Below, in pieces: positions 53,161 through 63,337 of a stretch of 64,000 nt of DNA. The position numbers and the translations under genes are program-made. Each line of letters opens with the position of its first letter. Position 1 is the first letter of the stretch. The notes beneath the pieces were generated by a model. It did not search any database and was not told the DNA's origin. It worked only from the letters and a program-made list of their open reading frames with translations. The DNA is from Diploptera punctata (taxonomy: Eukaryota > Arthropoda > Insecta > Blattodea > Blaberidae): positions 1,325,001 to 1,389,000 of the forward strand of contig JASPKZ010007795.1 in NCBI GenBank assembly GCA_030220185.1, read 5' to 3'.

Positions 53161-53760
53161 CCTTCTTCTTCTTCTACTACAAGGTTTAGGCTATGCAGCC
53201 TGTTCCGGCGAAGTTAAAAGTGGAGTCCATCTTCTGCGTGGTCGGCCAACATCTCTTGTTCCTCTGGGATTATACAGGAAGGTTCTTTTTGGTATTCTTT
53301 CGTTGTTCATTCTCATTAAGTGTTCTGTCCATTTCTTATTATTTTCGCTGATTTTATCTTCAATTTTATACATATTTAATTCTTCTCGTATAGTTTCATT
53401 CCTTATTCTATCCGCTCTTGTGCATCCTTTCACATTACGTAAAAACAGCATTTCCGCAGTCTGTATCCTGCTTTTATCCCTTGATTTCATTATCCAATTT
53501 TCACTTCCATACAACAACAAAGGAACCGCCATTGTTTTATATAATTTAAGTTTCGTATCTTTCCTTGTTTTCCGACCTAAGGTTATTTTTATGGTTCCAC
53601 AAATAGCCTGAAATGTTTTACTTTATTTCTCTATAAGTTATATCACATCCTAAATATTGGAAATGTGATACTTGTTCTATTATATTGTTATCCAGTACAA
53701 TTTTTTATCTAATTCCATCTTTACCAATAAATGCCATTACTTTTGACTTATTTATTGATA
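53161..53760 (-). mobile_element. LINE-B copy with 11-bp TSD
   Basis: 600 bp with tgaacaagcat at 53,150-53,160 and 53,761-53,771. The minus-strand frame 53,532-53,191 reads MAVPLLLYGSENWIMKSRDK, MLFLRNVKGCTRADRIRNE, MNNERIPKRTFLYNPRGTRD, VGRPRRRW. Upstream codons (KVMAFIGKDGI, YLGCDI) are in shifted frames to 53,760. The tail is (GAA)n. Confidence 0.92.
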
Positions 53761-53771
53761 TGAACAAGCAT

Positions 53772-54246
53772 TGAACATATAATGCAATAGACATACAGAG
53801 ATTATTGATATAATACCTAAAGACTAGATGTGATTAAACGTAATGGGTCCACGTGTTTAAAAAAATCTGATTATTAAATAACGAAGTGATAACAAAATGA
53901 GTGAAAATTGTATTACTAAAGGAATTTTTTTTCAAGTATTAGTTCTTTCTGTCCTTTATTCAGACAGGTGGGCAGACTCCTCTGAGTACCGCGACCTGTT
54001 AGGTCTATTGTACTATCCCAGTATTACTCAGATGAATGGATTGATAGCTATTCTGCGGTGTTATGTAAATTGTAGGTCGTCTTCCAGGTCCAACACATCG
54101 CTTCTCCTCTCGTGATCCATACCGTCATTTTTGGGTTGGCCCGTGGCCACGAGTGAGGACAACTCTCCCCTAGTCCCTTCTGCCCTTTTTTATTTCTCAA
54201 TTTCGGAGTCATAAGACACCATCCTGGGGGTGTCACACTAGATCCC
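53772..54246. other. Unassigned DNA
   Basis: No family recognised; 54,120-54,245 may be the 3' part of SINE2. Confidence 0.4.
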
Positions 54247-54482
54247 ACAACCACATATTTTCAAAACTTATGGATTGCCCCCTTCCTAACGTGAGATGGG
54301 GTGAAGGTGATATGAAATGAATGCATGTAATGTATTGGTGGAATGAAATTCGGGAAACGGGAGAAGAACCCGAAAAATCCTGATATGGCACCCAACCGGT
54401 ACCACTCTGGAACCGCGAGGTTCGAACCTGTAATCCCAGTTGGGGAAACCGCGCGCGCTAGCCACTCGTATAACCGAGGCGG
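54247..54482 (-). mobile_element. SINE2, tRNA-headed
   Basis: Minus strand: cctcggttatacgagtggct (A-box region), caggttcgaacctcgcggtt (B-box), then a short body ending near gggggcaatccataag. Single copy in the window. Confidence 0.6.
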
Positions 54483-54491
54483 CTTCTCAAG

Positions 54492-54782
54492 GTCTTTCAC
54501 TGCAATCATGCTATGCGTTGCAGCTTTACTAGGAAATATAGGTGTGGTGGCTTCCCGTTGTTTTTCACACTGGTGAAGGATAATTGATGATAATGATAAG
54601 GATGGTGATGATGGCCGGATGATTTTCGGGGACCGTTGGGCCTTAAGCTTCCTGACATTTGTCTTACAGGCGAGGAAAAACCCCGAAAAAAAACTCAATC
54701 AGGAGCCTGTCCCGACCTGGGATCGAACCCGGGCCCGCTGCGTGACAAGGCAAGCACGCTACCTCGAGACCACATTGGTGGA
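54492..54782 (-). mobile_element. SINE1 copy with 9-bp TSD, 3' truncated
   Basis: cttctcaag at 54,483-54,491 and 54,783-54,791. The usual gaattactatggatgg end is missing: the copy stops at gattgcagtgaaagac. It lies directly against SINE2. Confidence 0.85.
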
Positions 54783-54791
54783 CTTCTCAAG

Positions 54792-55425
54792 TATTAAATA
54801 CAGATATTTCCTGTTTATAAAAGCTAAACTATTTACTGGATGAGCAAATTGTTCCGAGATTGGTAAATATGTTATTCTTGATATACAGATGCATTAAGTT
54901 GCATGAATCTTACATTGTTCATGGTTCATTTAACAGAACAAGAATTGGGTCGCCCATGAAATTCTAATCGCTTTTATTATACCAACTGTAATGGAAGAAC
55001 AAAGGGGTTTCAGAGATTCCATATATATTGTTTCTAAAAGAGAGATGATGACTTCGCTTGGTTTTATGTTTTCAACTACATTTTTATGAGCCCACATCTT
55101 AAAGTAGTGATTCTCATTTTTATTGTATGGTAACCAACATCAGAATATCTCCCTCACAATTTGTTTCACTTTTTATAGCTTACTGTGGGCTTTCAAAACT
55201 TGGTTTCAAGTTTCACAATGACGAGTGCTGGGTGGTAGTTCATCTACTTGGGGGAAATGTTTTTTAAGTGTTTCGTTACGTCTCATCAACTGCGTGCTGG
55301 CATTTATGCTAGGCTCTTTATACAGAATCTCTTGTTAGTGTTATCTTCAGCACCTTGTGAAATACAAAATTTATAATTAATGAGTCAATATTAATAAAAT
55401 TCATTGTTAAACCGTTGAGGTGGAG
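54792..55425. other. Unassigned DNA
   Basis: No feature recognised. Confidence 0.4.
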
Positions 55426-55724
55426 AGTTATAAAATAAGTTAAAATATACCATCTTAGGTAAAATCCGTCGTCCTCAACTTATAAAATTTATAATCTTTA
55501 TGCCTGTAAGGCCTTTCAGGACATCCGTTCCATCTTCAGCAGTTCACTCTTCGTGACTAAGTCACGACAAAGCCACACTAGGACCAGCAGCATCAACCAT
55601 CATACTGGATGCTGTAGCGAAAACGGATGTTCTGAAAGGCCTACAGGCATAAAGTTTACATATTTTATAAGTTGAGGATGACGGATTTTACCTAAGAAGG
55701 TATATTTTAACTTATTTTATTTTA
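55426..55724. mobile_element. Inverted pair of Penelope-like termini
   Basis: Two inverted arms of about 100 bp (55,426-55,529; 55,621-55,724) share aaaatatacc.tcttaggta, aaatccgtc.tcctcaac, ttatgcctgtaaggcctttc and ga.catccgtt. Each resembles the segment at 15,846 and 42,690 (ccgtct-cctcaact). The spacer of about 90 bases is unique. Confidence 0.65.
55501..55545 (-). ncRNA. Hammerhead-ribozyme-like motif
   Basis: Minus strand: CTGAAGA (55,533-55,539 complement), stem II GGAAC/GTCCT around GGAT, GAAA (55,514-55,517 complement), GGCC, TTACAG. Both core boxes fit CUGANGA and GAAA. The stem II strands pair with one weak position here (GTTCT in the other arm pairs better). The best-preserved of three such motifs; the inverted arm lacks the CTGAAGA box. 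Confidence 0.65.
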
Positions 55725-55757
55725 ATATTAATGAGGTTTTTAATTTTGTACTGAATC

Positions 55758-56490
55758 AATAAAACTAAATATATGGTCACACGTAGAAATACATTATATA
55801 ATGGAAATGGACAGCTAATGACAAATGAGGGAAATTTTGAGGAAGTGGCTGAATTGAAATACCTAGGAACAATAATCACAAATAGGAATGAGATGCACAA
55901 AGAAATTAAACATAGGCTCAATTCTGGAAATGCGTGCTATTATGCATTGCAGAGACTCTTGATGTCCCAACTCCTTTAAAAAAAACGTTAAGCTGAAAAT
56001 ATATAAAACTATTATTCTACCAGTTATATTATATGAGTGCGAAACATGGACTCTTACTTTAAAGGAGGAAAGGAGATTACAGGTATTTGAGAATAAAGTA
56101 CTTAGGAAAATTTTTGGACCAAAGAGAGATGAACAGACAGGTGAATGGAGAAGACTACATAACAATGAACTACATGGTCTTTATAGGAAGCCAGATATAA
56201 TAAGAACAGTCAAGTCCCGTAGACTGCGATGGGCAGGACATGTTGCACGTATGGGGAATGAAAGACTTGCATGGAAGCTTCTTGTAGGAAAGCCAAAGGG
56301 AAAACGCCCAGTTGGTAGACCAAGAATGAGGTGGGAGAATAACATTAACTATGATTTGAGGGAAGTAGATTATACAGGGAATCATTGGAAAGGATTAGCT
56401 CAGGATAGGGATGTATGGAGAGCTTATGTCCGCGCTGCCATGAACCTACGGGTTCGATAGTGCCAGTGAGTAAGTAAGTAAGTAAGTAAG
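55758..56490 (+). mobile_element. LINE-A copy
   Basis: As long as the 32,585 copy. First frame MVTRRNTLYNGNGQLMTNE to LLMSQLL (55,979). A run of nine A shifts it, the middle (YETWTL.. region, YE instead of YG) follows, and 56,251-56,460 is open for MGNERLAWKLLVGKPKGKRP to LRVR. The tail is (GTAA)5. No convincing target duplication. Confidence 0.9.
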
Positions 56491-56499
56491 TAAATATTT

Positions 56500-56833
56500 G
56501 TATCAGATTTCGTATTCTAGGACTGTTTTACAATGAGTGTAGTTAATTTAACTCTAAAACATGTGGGTTTATAGAAATCTTTTTCAGAGATTTTGCCATT
56601 TTTATTATCAGCAAATTCTTCATAGCGATAAGACTATAATTTAATTAATTGACAATTTACTGTCACACTCACATAGGCATACCTACATACACATGTACAT
56701 TTAAACCTATTTACTTATTGCTCATCCAGTGCACTACTCTTGAAGCTCATTCATGTCCACTCTTTTGACTGTACAGTACTTAGGAAATAAATAAATAAGG
56801 TGTGTTATAAATAGACTAATTTAAATTCCCATT
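56500..56833. other. Unassigned DNA
   Basis: Nothing recognised between two LINE-A copies. Confidence 0.4.
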
Positions 56834-56844
56834 TTTTTAAGATT

Positions 56845-57057
56845 GTAACTAAATAACTCACTAGTTCTATCGAACCCATATGTTCATGGCTGCGTGGACA
56901 TTAGCTCTCCATATATCTCTATCCTGAGCTAATGCTTTCTAATCACACCCTGTATACTTCCTCTAATCATGGTTAATGTTATTGTCCCATCTCATTCTTG
57001 GTCTACCAACTGGGCGCTTTCTCTCTGGTTTTCCTACAAGAAGCTTCCGTGGCCCTC
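56845..57057 (-). mobile_element. LINE-A copy with 11-bp TSD
   Basis: 213 bp bounded by tttttaagatt (56,834-56,844; 57,058-57,068). Minus strand from KLLVGKPERKRPVGRPRMRW-like codons to LRV; diverged. Confidence 0.9.
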
Positions 57058-57068
57058 TTTTTAAGATT

Positions 57069-57316
57069 ATATTTGGGACTTTTTTTTTGCATAGTCTTTC
57101 CGCAAAAATTAGCATTTTCGTCTTAAATATCCCAACAAAAACATTATTAGTTGGATTAATATGATTTTTTTTTACTTAAATTGGCGATATAAAAATCCTC
57201 TGGCGGTATCTATTGAGTCGAAATTGGTGCCCTAAAAATAGCATGTTGGCCTCGAGACTCGAGGGTGATGTGTTCGGTGCAGATCATAGTAAATTATTAT
57301 AATTTGTTATTAAACC

Positions 57317-57317
<1 letters not shown>
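57069..57317. other. Unassigned DNA
   Basis: Nothing recognised. Confidence 0.35.
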
Positions 57318-57364
<47 letters not shown>

Positions 57365-57365
57365 G
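57318..57365. repeat. (TTA)n microsatellite
   Basis: About 46 bases of TTA, no element attached that I recognise. Confidence 0.95.
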
Positions 57366-57829
57366 AATATATTCGGTTTCTTTTGGAGGAGAAGTTAATA
57401 TTTCAGTCCCATTGTACGTTCATTAAAATACGGTACCATTAAGTTAGTATATTAATCTAAATTCAGAAAAACCAACTCTCTCATCCTCCTCTGTCCAGGG
57501 TGTTTTAGTTTGGCTTTATATGATGTTTTAGCTATTTAGAATTTTATTGCAGAGGCAAACTGTATTCATATGAAGTATCCCGTTCAATAAAATGTTAATG
57601 TTTTGCTTAATATGTGTCATCCCATTTATCTAAGAAAGTTATCCATTTTCTAGAGAACCAGTAGCATGACCGCTCGTAGGTATGGTATTACCTTATATCC
57701 CAGTCCTAGCTAAAATCCAGAAGAAACCCATAATATAGAATTAAAACCACACTACGTAGGTAAATCCTTCCTTTTCCTTCCAAGCACATTTATGGCACGC
57801 ATCATAAACCATGACAAATAGAAGTAGAT
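57366..57829. other. Unassigned DNA
   Basis: No feature recognised. Confidence 0.4.
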
Positions 57830-57940
57830 AAATATCGAGGTGAAGCACGACTTTGATTGGTTATAAAATATAATTAATTGAAACGTGATTGGTCATTTAC
57901 TCGCATTTGGACACGAGTTAAATAGTCACAATTATATATA
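57830..57940 (+). repeat. Repeat D right-end fragment (copy 4)
   Basis: aatatcgaggtgaagcacga, gattggttataaaata, aacgtgattggtcattt and gagttaaatagtcac match the right end of repeat D. Confidence 0.7.
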
Positions 57941-58610
57941 CACGTACTGTTAGGCCTATATTTGTTCTATTATATGACCCACTGATTTATTGATTCTATC
58001 TTGAGAACTTATAATTTACGGATATTGAAATATACATTTAATATTGGTGTTTCTGATTATACGTTTATTATTGAATGGAAAAAATATAAAATATGTGCCC
58101 TAGATTGTTTATTCCATATGCCTGTTAGCGATGGCAGATTGGATAAATTTAAAAAAAAAGTTTTAAAAAAAAAGTTTTAGGAAGTATGGGAACCCGTTAA
58201 TTCACTTACAGTAGCTAAAACATATGTGAGTTGTACATTTTTCATAAAACCCCGGGAGTTGTTTATTTTTATACACCGAGGGAGTGGGTTATGCCTTTTA
58301 TTTTAAGTAAAATTAATGTAATTCCGGCGCTTTCACTAGCCTTAGTGTTAGTTTTATGTTTCTATGGAATTTCTTAGATCTATTGATCATGAACTTCCAG
58401 GTTATTTTATTTATACTCGTATTCTAAGAAAATTTCTTTCACATATAAGTATTTAATGAAATTTCCTTTTCTTTTTACTTTTTTCTCTTAAAAATCTTGT
58501 CTACTAACATTGTACTGTCCAAATTTAAGTATATCTGGAAGAAAAATAAACTAAAAACTCGTGTAAATTTATGTCTGGTAGCGATGGTTACAAATCCAAA
58601 CATTGACCGG
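57941..58610. other. Unassigned DNA
   Basis: No feature recognised before the poly(A) tract. Confidence 0.4.

Positions 58611-58643
<33 letters not shown>
58611..58643. repeat. Poly(A) tract
   Basis: Run of about 32 A. Confidence 0.95.
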
Positions 58644-58648
<5 letters not shown>

Positions 58649-58693
58649 AACTGTAAGGAATCCATTATGTAAGCCGAATAAGTGGAAGTTTCA

Positions 58694-58701
<8 letters not shown>

Positions 58702-58738
<37 letters not shown>
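58702..58738. repeat. (TA)n, left of palindrome
   Basis: About 37 bases of TA abutting the left arm. Confidence 0.95.
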
Positions 58739-58743
<5 letters not shown>

Positions 58744-58757
58744 AGAAAAAATGAATG

Positions 58758-58829
58758 CTTGAGTCGGGATTTGAACTCGAGTCTCTAAAGTCTGTACCTT
58801 TAGCGCTCTAACCAACTGAGCTACCCAAG
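58758..58829 (-). tRNA. tRNA-like sequence, left arm
   Basis: Minus strand, 72 nt. Acceptor CTTGGGT/ACTCAAG pairs over 7 positions (one G-T). D arm tagctcagttggttagagc is canonical. Anticodon stem TAAAG/CTTTA with loop GTACAGA gives anticodon ACA, with the expected T before it. The T loop gttcaaatc is canonical, but the T stem CTCGA/TCCCG pairs poorly. A pol III-competent SINE head or decayed tRNA gene; identity uncertain. Confidence 0.55.
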
Positions 58830-58944
58830 AATTCCAATACAAGCATACAATTTTCTTATACATGTAGTATTCTCAATTCACGCAAGAGGTAGCGGAATTG
58901 AGAATACTACATGTATAAGAAAATTGTATGCTTGTATTGGAATT

Positions 58945-59016
58945 CTTGGGTAGCTCAGTTGGTTAGAGCGCTAAAGGTACAGAATTTAGAGACTCGAGTT
59001 CAAATCCCGACTCAAG
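58945..59016 (+). tRNA. tRNA-like sequence, right arm
   Basis: Mirror of the left unit on the plus strand; the one mismatch changes the base after the anticodon loop (agaat for agact) and weakens the anticodon stem by one pair. Confidence 0.5.
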
Positions 59017-59074
59017 CATTCATTTTTTCTTTTCATATCATATTTGCCCTCATTGCCAAATGTCAAAAATATAT

Positions 59075-59079
<5 letters not shown>

Positions 59080-59107
<28 letters not shown>
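59080..59107. repeat. (TA)n microsatellite
   Basis: About 28 bases between the palindrome's right flank and SINE4. Confidence 0.93.
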
Positions 59108-59112
<5 letters not shown>

Positions 59113-59402
59113 AATCCCACTACAGGCCTCAGGAGGCCCTTGGGGCAGTAGGAGGTTAAGGCTCCCACTATTTCTGGACAATCGGCACTTGATGTCAGCC
59201 GGGTTGTCAGCCCTGCGTGACGGCCGCCTTTACCCCCAGAACAAGCGTCTGGTACTCATTTGCGTTAGAAGTTGAGTCGACCCCAGGGCCATAGTGCCGC
59301 CAGAAGGTTTGGGTCAGTTTAAAAATCCTGACCCCACCGGGACTTGAACCCTCAACCTTCCGGCTTGTAGCTCAGTGCCTTAACCACTACGCTACGGCGT
59401 GC
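59108..59402 (-). mobile_element. SINE4 copy, best preserved
   Basis: Minus strand. Head gccgtagcgtagtggttaag (A-box) and gggttcaagtcccggtgg (B-box), body with ttctggcggcactatggccc and gagtaccagacgcttgttct, end cctgaggcctgtagtggg. TA repeats on both sides (59,080 and 59,403) may be an expanded target duplication. Confidence 0.88.
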
Positions 59403-59527
59403 ATATATATATATTTATGTATGAATATCCTATATTTCCATTATGATAGCATGCCATAGGCAGCATTATGATAGCAAGACGAGTTATATTTCAGAATATG
59501 GATTATATTATGTTGGTAGAATATATA

Positions 59528-60230
59528 GTCTAAGATCCGGCTGCAAGATTACTACGTTCAACGAGTGTATGAACAAAATCTATTTTTTTTTTCATGAAAT
59601 TGTGAATGACTGAATACATTTTTGCCGAGTTGTCTATTAAAATTTGGCCGCCAGTATGTTTAATTAAAATATAATTAATTTACTTGAAGTAATATGATTC
59701 ACTTGTTATTCAAATAAATTATAATCCATTTCGCAGAAATCAATGTATAGAGCTTGAAAAGTTTTGTTTGCCATTGCAAACTTGTACTACGTACAATGTA
59801 TATACAAAAATGTATCCAAAAGGTAGTGTTAATATATATTATACGAAACAAATCACAGCATTTTAAATTAACCTGAACTTTATTTGAAACAATATAAATC
59901 AATAAATACGTAATTACCGTCATTTTATTGCTGATTGGTGTCACAGCCTGCTGTAGCCGCGAGAAGGTTACGGCCAAGTTTGCAATGACAACCAAAACTT
60001 TTCAAGCTCTATACATCGATTTCTGCAAACTGGATTATAATTTATTTTAATAACAAGTGAATAAAATTATTTCGAATAAATAAATTAATTGTATTTTAAT
60101 TAAACATACTGGCGGCCGAATTTTAATAGGCAACTCGGCAAACATGTATTCAGTCATTCACAATTTTATAAAAAAAATATATTTTGTTCATACTCGATGA
60201 ACGTAGTAATCTTGCAGCCGGATCTTGGAC
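59528..60230. mobile_element. Foldback transposon with 257-bp TIRs
   Basis: Left arm 59,528-59,784 and right arm 59,975-60,230 are inverted copies; tips GTCTAAGATCCGGCTGC and GTCCAAGATCCGGCTGC. TA flanks both ends (59,526-59,527; 60,231-60,232). The 190-bp centre has no transposase motif. TA targets suggest a Tc1/mariner-related non-autonomous element; long arms are unusual but known there. Confidence 0.85.
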
Positions 60231-60401
60231 TAATAGGAATTAAGAACATGGGTAAAATACTACGTAAAAGTAAATCCAACTTTAAATACTTATTTTGACA
60301 TTAACATTTTTACTGGAACATTGTACTGATGTTCAGGCACAACAATTAGTTTTATTCTAATTCTTCACGGACGTGATTGAAGATTGAATGAATTAATAAT
60401 A

Positions 60402-61066
60402 CAGTGTGATTATAAAGTCTCAGTACATTTTAAAGAAATCGCTTACATATCGTATTTCTGTTACAGTCATTCGAAAGATATAAATATGTTCAACATTGAA
60501 GAGCGGATAGGGATTGTTGCTGCGCGTTTAAGAGGCCAGTCATACGAGGAAGTTAGAGACAGATTCCAAAGGAAACCATCACGGGAGACATGTATCTTGA
60601 TATGTTGCAACTTTTCTTACAGTTACAGCAAGATGGTACCATTGATACAGGGGTGTTACAACAAGATGGAGCACCACCACACTTTGCTCTGGCTATACGC
60701 GGGTATCTCAATGACAGGTTTCCCAAAAGGTGGATTGGAAGGGCATCTCCTCGTATCTGGACACCTCGTTCGCCAGACGTCGCACCCCTGGACTTTTTGC
60801 TTGGGGGTTCATCAAGCAACAGGTGTACAGAACCAAGTTTCCTAATCTGCAAGTGCTAAAAGAACGCATACGCCAAGCGAGTCAAATGATTACAGAGGAT
60901 ATGTTGATGCATGTTTCCGGGCGACGGTGCGTCGTTGAAAAAAAATGTTTTGAGACTGATTGAGGTTATGTTGAACACTAACTTGATAGTAGAAACTACC
61001 TTATAATTTTTGTTTTATTTGCGCTACGTTATCCACAAAATGTACTGGGACTTTATAATCACACTC
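60402..61066 (+). mobile_element. Mariner-type element, internally deleted
   Basis: 665 bp. Tips CAGTGTGATTATAAAGTC and GAGTGTGATTATAAAGTC (inverted) sit next to TA (60,400-60,401; 61,067-61,068); the inverted repeat continues to gtacatttt. The transposase fragment inside lacks the region between the N-terminal HTH and the second catalytic aspartate. Confidence 0.88.
60486..60963 (+). pseudogene. Mariner-type transposase, deleted and shifted
   Basis: Start MFNIEERIGIVAARLRGQSY EEVRDRFQRK is the N-terminal HTH segment. At about 60,575 it jumps to TITGDMYLDMLQLFL, then QQDGAPPHFALAIRGYLNDR (second Asp), RWIGRASPRIWTPRSPDVAP LDF (third Asp), then after a shift WGFIKQQVYRTKFPNLQVLK and a stop at 60,963. 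The first catalytic aspartate lies in the lost part. The N-terminal piece and the DDE piece are out of frame, so no fused protein results. Family inferred from QDGAPPHF and RSPDxxPLDF. Confidence 0.82.
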
Positions 61067-61129
61067 TATATACGTATATAGTATATACTTCAGCGCATAA
61101 TTAATTGAAAGTTATTTTTCTAAAAGTCG

Positions 61130-61398
61130 TGTTGATGGACTAGTTCTTAACATGCTCAGTCTAAGAGATTCGTGGATTCAACCCGGCTGGGGTAATGGAT
61201 TTTTAAGGGCGTACCGATACAATTTTGAGTGTAGCATCCTTCGGAAGGGAAATAAAGTCATGGGTTCCGAATTATAAATTTGCGGTACATTAAAAAAATC
61301 TGACATAAGAGGCCTTTGGACAAGATTAGTCATCTCTTTCACTTCTAGTTTTGAATTAAGACTCCAGTTACCAGAGATGGCGTTAAATAAAATACACT
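61130..61398 (+). mobile_element. SINE7 copy
   Basis: Plus strand: gatggactagttcttaacat head, gattcaacccggctgg B-box region, gggttccgaattataaattt body, ggcgttaaataaaat end. Best reference copy of the family here. Confidence 0.72.
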
Positions 61399-61427
61399 AT
61401 TAATTTTCCAATATATTCTGGTGTAAA

Positions 61428-61865
61428 CTTACTTACTTACTCACTGGCACTATCGAACCCGTAGGTTCATGGCCGCACGGATATAAGCTCTCCATACATC
61501 CATATCCTGAGCTAATGTTTTCCAATCATTCCCTGTATAATCTACTTCCCTCAAATCATAGTTAATGTTATTCTCCCACCTCATTCTTGGTCTACCAACT
61601 GGGCGTTTTCCCTCTGGCTTTCCTACAAGAAGCTTCCATGCAAGTCTTTCATTCCCCATACGTGCAACATGTCCTGCCCATCGCAGTCTACGAGACTTAT
61701 CTGTTCTTATTATATCTGGCTTCCTATAAAGACCATGTAGTTAATTGTTATGTAGTCTTCCTCATTCACCTGTCTGTTCATCTCTCTTTCGCCCAAAAAT
61801 TTTCCTAAGTACTTTATTCTCAAATACTTGTAATCTCCTTTCCTCCCTTAAAGTAAGAGTCCATG
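61428..61865 (-). mobile_element. LINE-A copy with 14-bp TSD
   Basis: 438 bp; repeat tattctggtgtaaa at 61,414-61,427 and 61,866-61,879. The frame 61,659-61,450 is intact from MGNERLAWKLLVGKPEGKRP to LRVR; the upstream part is shifted near 61,770. Tail (GTAA)3. Confidence 0.93.
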
Positions 61866-61939
61866 TATTCTGGTGTAAATGTTGGTAAAAATATTTGTTT
61901 ACTCACAATTTACTTAAGTGTAAATTGGATTTATTTTTT

Positions 61940-62030
61940 ACAGAATGTAACAAAATTGCCCAGACATGTAAAAAGAAACAGTAAAGCACCTGGAGGAGAT
62001 GACTTAGCCATTTTGAATCCACTTACGCTA
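61940..62030 (+). pseudogene. Possible LINE reverse-transcriptase fragment
   Basis: HVKRNSKAPGGDDLAI resembles the segment before the palm (LKxxKAPGxDGI). Only about 30 residues, so weak. Confidence 0.4.
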
Positions 62031-62049
62031 CTATTTTGTCCTGCGTCTT

Positions 62050-62245
62050 AGTCGAGTGGTCTACAATAAGTAGCGGCTTCAGGTTGAGAAAATCAGCTAT
62101 AACTGCTGAAGGACACGACACGCTGACATGTTATTCCTATATTTACTGAATGATCGTCCACATTCGTAACTGTCACACGTGGATACGAGACCATCCGCCG
62201 GCTGGTAGGCCAAGGGTCTTATATGCCTCAGACTCCAAGAAGTTT
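62050..62245 (+). mobile_element. SINE6 copy, head missing
   Basis: ctacaataagtagcggcttc to atgcctcagactccaagaag; the tRNA-like head is lost. Confidence 0.78.
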
Positions 62246-62279
62246 TTTTCTATACGTGTATTATTGTTTTAGATCTATA

Positions 62280-62365
62280 ATAATACAAAAAGAAAGATCA
62301 AAACCATCTTCGTTAGGTTTACCGTCACAGGCCACATGGCCTAAAACGGATTTCTTCATGAAGAT
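62280..62365 (+). mobile_element. LINE-C 3' end, minimal
   Basis: agatcaaaaccatcttcgtt, ggccacatggcctaaaacgg, ttcatgaagatg. Only the last 80 or so bases. Confidence 0.8.
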
Positions 62366-62458
62366 GTTTAAGAATACAAAAAAAATCACAACATAATTTA
62401 GAAGTTAAGATAGAAATGACATAATTAAGCAGCTAAAAGCTCTTATAACCTAATAATA

Positions 62459-62709
62459 CTTACTTACTTACTTACTTACTCACTGGCACTATCGAACCCG
62501 TAGGTTCATGGCCGCGCGTTCATAAGCTCTCCATACATCCCTATCCTGAGCTAATGTTTCCAATCACTCCTTGTATAATCTACTCCCCTCAAATCATAGT
62601 TAATGTTATTCTCCCACCTCATTCTTGGTCTACCAACTGGGCGTTTTCCCTCTGGCTTTCCTACAAGAAGCCTCCATGCTCAATTCTTTCATTCCCCATA
62701 CGTGCAACA
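62459..62709 (-). mobile_element. LINE-A copy with 15-bp TSD (1 mismatch)
   Basis: 251 bp. tataacctaataata (62,444-62,458) and tataacttaataata (62,710-62,724) bound it. The right duplication has grown into a TAA microsatellite (62,718-62,750). Minus strand from MGNERIEHGG-like codons to LRV; tail (GTAA)5. Confidence 0.88.
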
Positions 62710-62715
62710 TATAAC

Positions 62716-62717
<2 letters not shown>

Positions 62718-62750
<33 letters not shown>
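62718..62750. repeat. (TAA)n microsatellite
   Basis: About 33 bases growing out of the LINE-A target duplication. Confidence 0.9.
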
Positions 62751-62751
<1 letters not shown>

Positions 62752-62802
62752 TGTACTATGTCATCTACTATTCAATTTTGTACTAGAGCATGCAATCAAA
62801 TA

Positions 62803-63125
62803 TCATCATCATGAACAAATTCGTTTTAGTCAATGTGGCCTGTACGGTAAACCTAGCGAAGATGGTCTTGATCTTTCCACCGATGTTTTGGTCTTCCTTG
62901 GTCCCTATGTCCAGTTGGGGTATATTGGAATGCCAATTTTGGAAGTCTATTTCTTGCCATTCTTCTCAGATGATTTTTCCATTCTTGTTGGTATCTTTGT
63001 ATATCTTCATTTAAACTTGTTACTCCAAGTTTTCCTCTGATAATAGTGTTCCTTTGGTGATCCAGTCTATTAACTCTCCTAACAATGATCGTAAGAAGCG
63101 CATTTGGCTTACTTGAAGTTTATGA
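62803..63125 (-). mobile_element. LINE-C copy, 3' end
   Basis: Minus strand: MRFLRSLLGRVNRLDHQRN-like codons, LGVTSLNEDIQRYQQEW, KSSEKNGKK-shifted equivalent of NHLRRMARNR, LPKLAFQYTP, then ggccacattgactaaaacga and a GAT tail at 62,803. Parallel end points to 2,627-2,968 suggest both lack the same upstream part. Confidence 0.8.
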
Positions 63126-63336
63126 GAGTCATTAACCTATTACTTGCTTTGACGTCATCAGTGTGATCATTCCAGTCTTTGCTTAAGTTTCTTCGAGTAG
63201 TAGGAAGTCCCCTGGGTTGGTTACCAGCCATCCACAGAGCAAGACTAGTGGTAGGGCTGCTTACCTTATAGCCTCTAGTCAGGCTTTCAAAATATGGAAC
63301 GGTTATACCGCAATCAAATATATAAAGGATTAAAAA
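63126..63336. other. Unassigned DNA
   Basis: ttggttaccagccatccaca and gcaagactagtggtagggct look repeat-like, but I have no second copy here. Confidence 0.35.
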
Positions 63337-63337
63337 G

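Larger units (their letters stand above)
58736..59038. repeat. Near-perfect palindrome with twin tRNA-like units
   Basis: Arms 58,736-58,879 and 58,895-59,038 (144 bp each) are inverted copies with a single mismatch that I can find (c/a near 58,791 and 58,982); the spacer is 15 bases (58,880-58,894). Each arm contains a 72-nt tRNA-like sequence reading outward. TA tracts lie on both sides. Such symmetry could form by inverted duplication during replication or be a mobile foldback. Confidence 0.93.
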
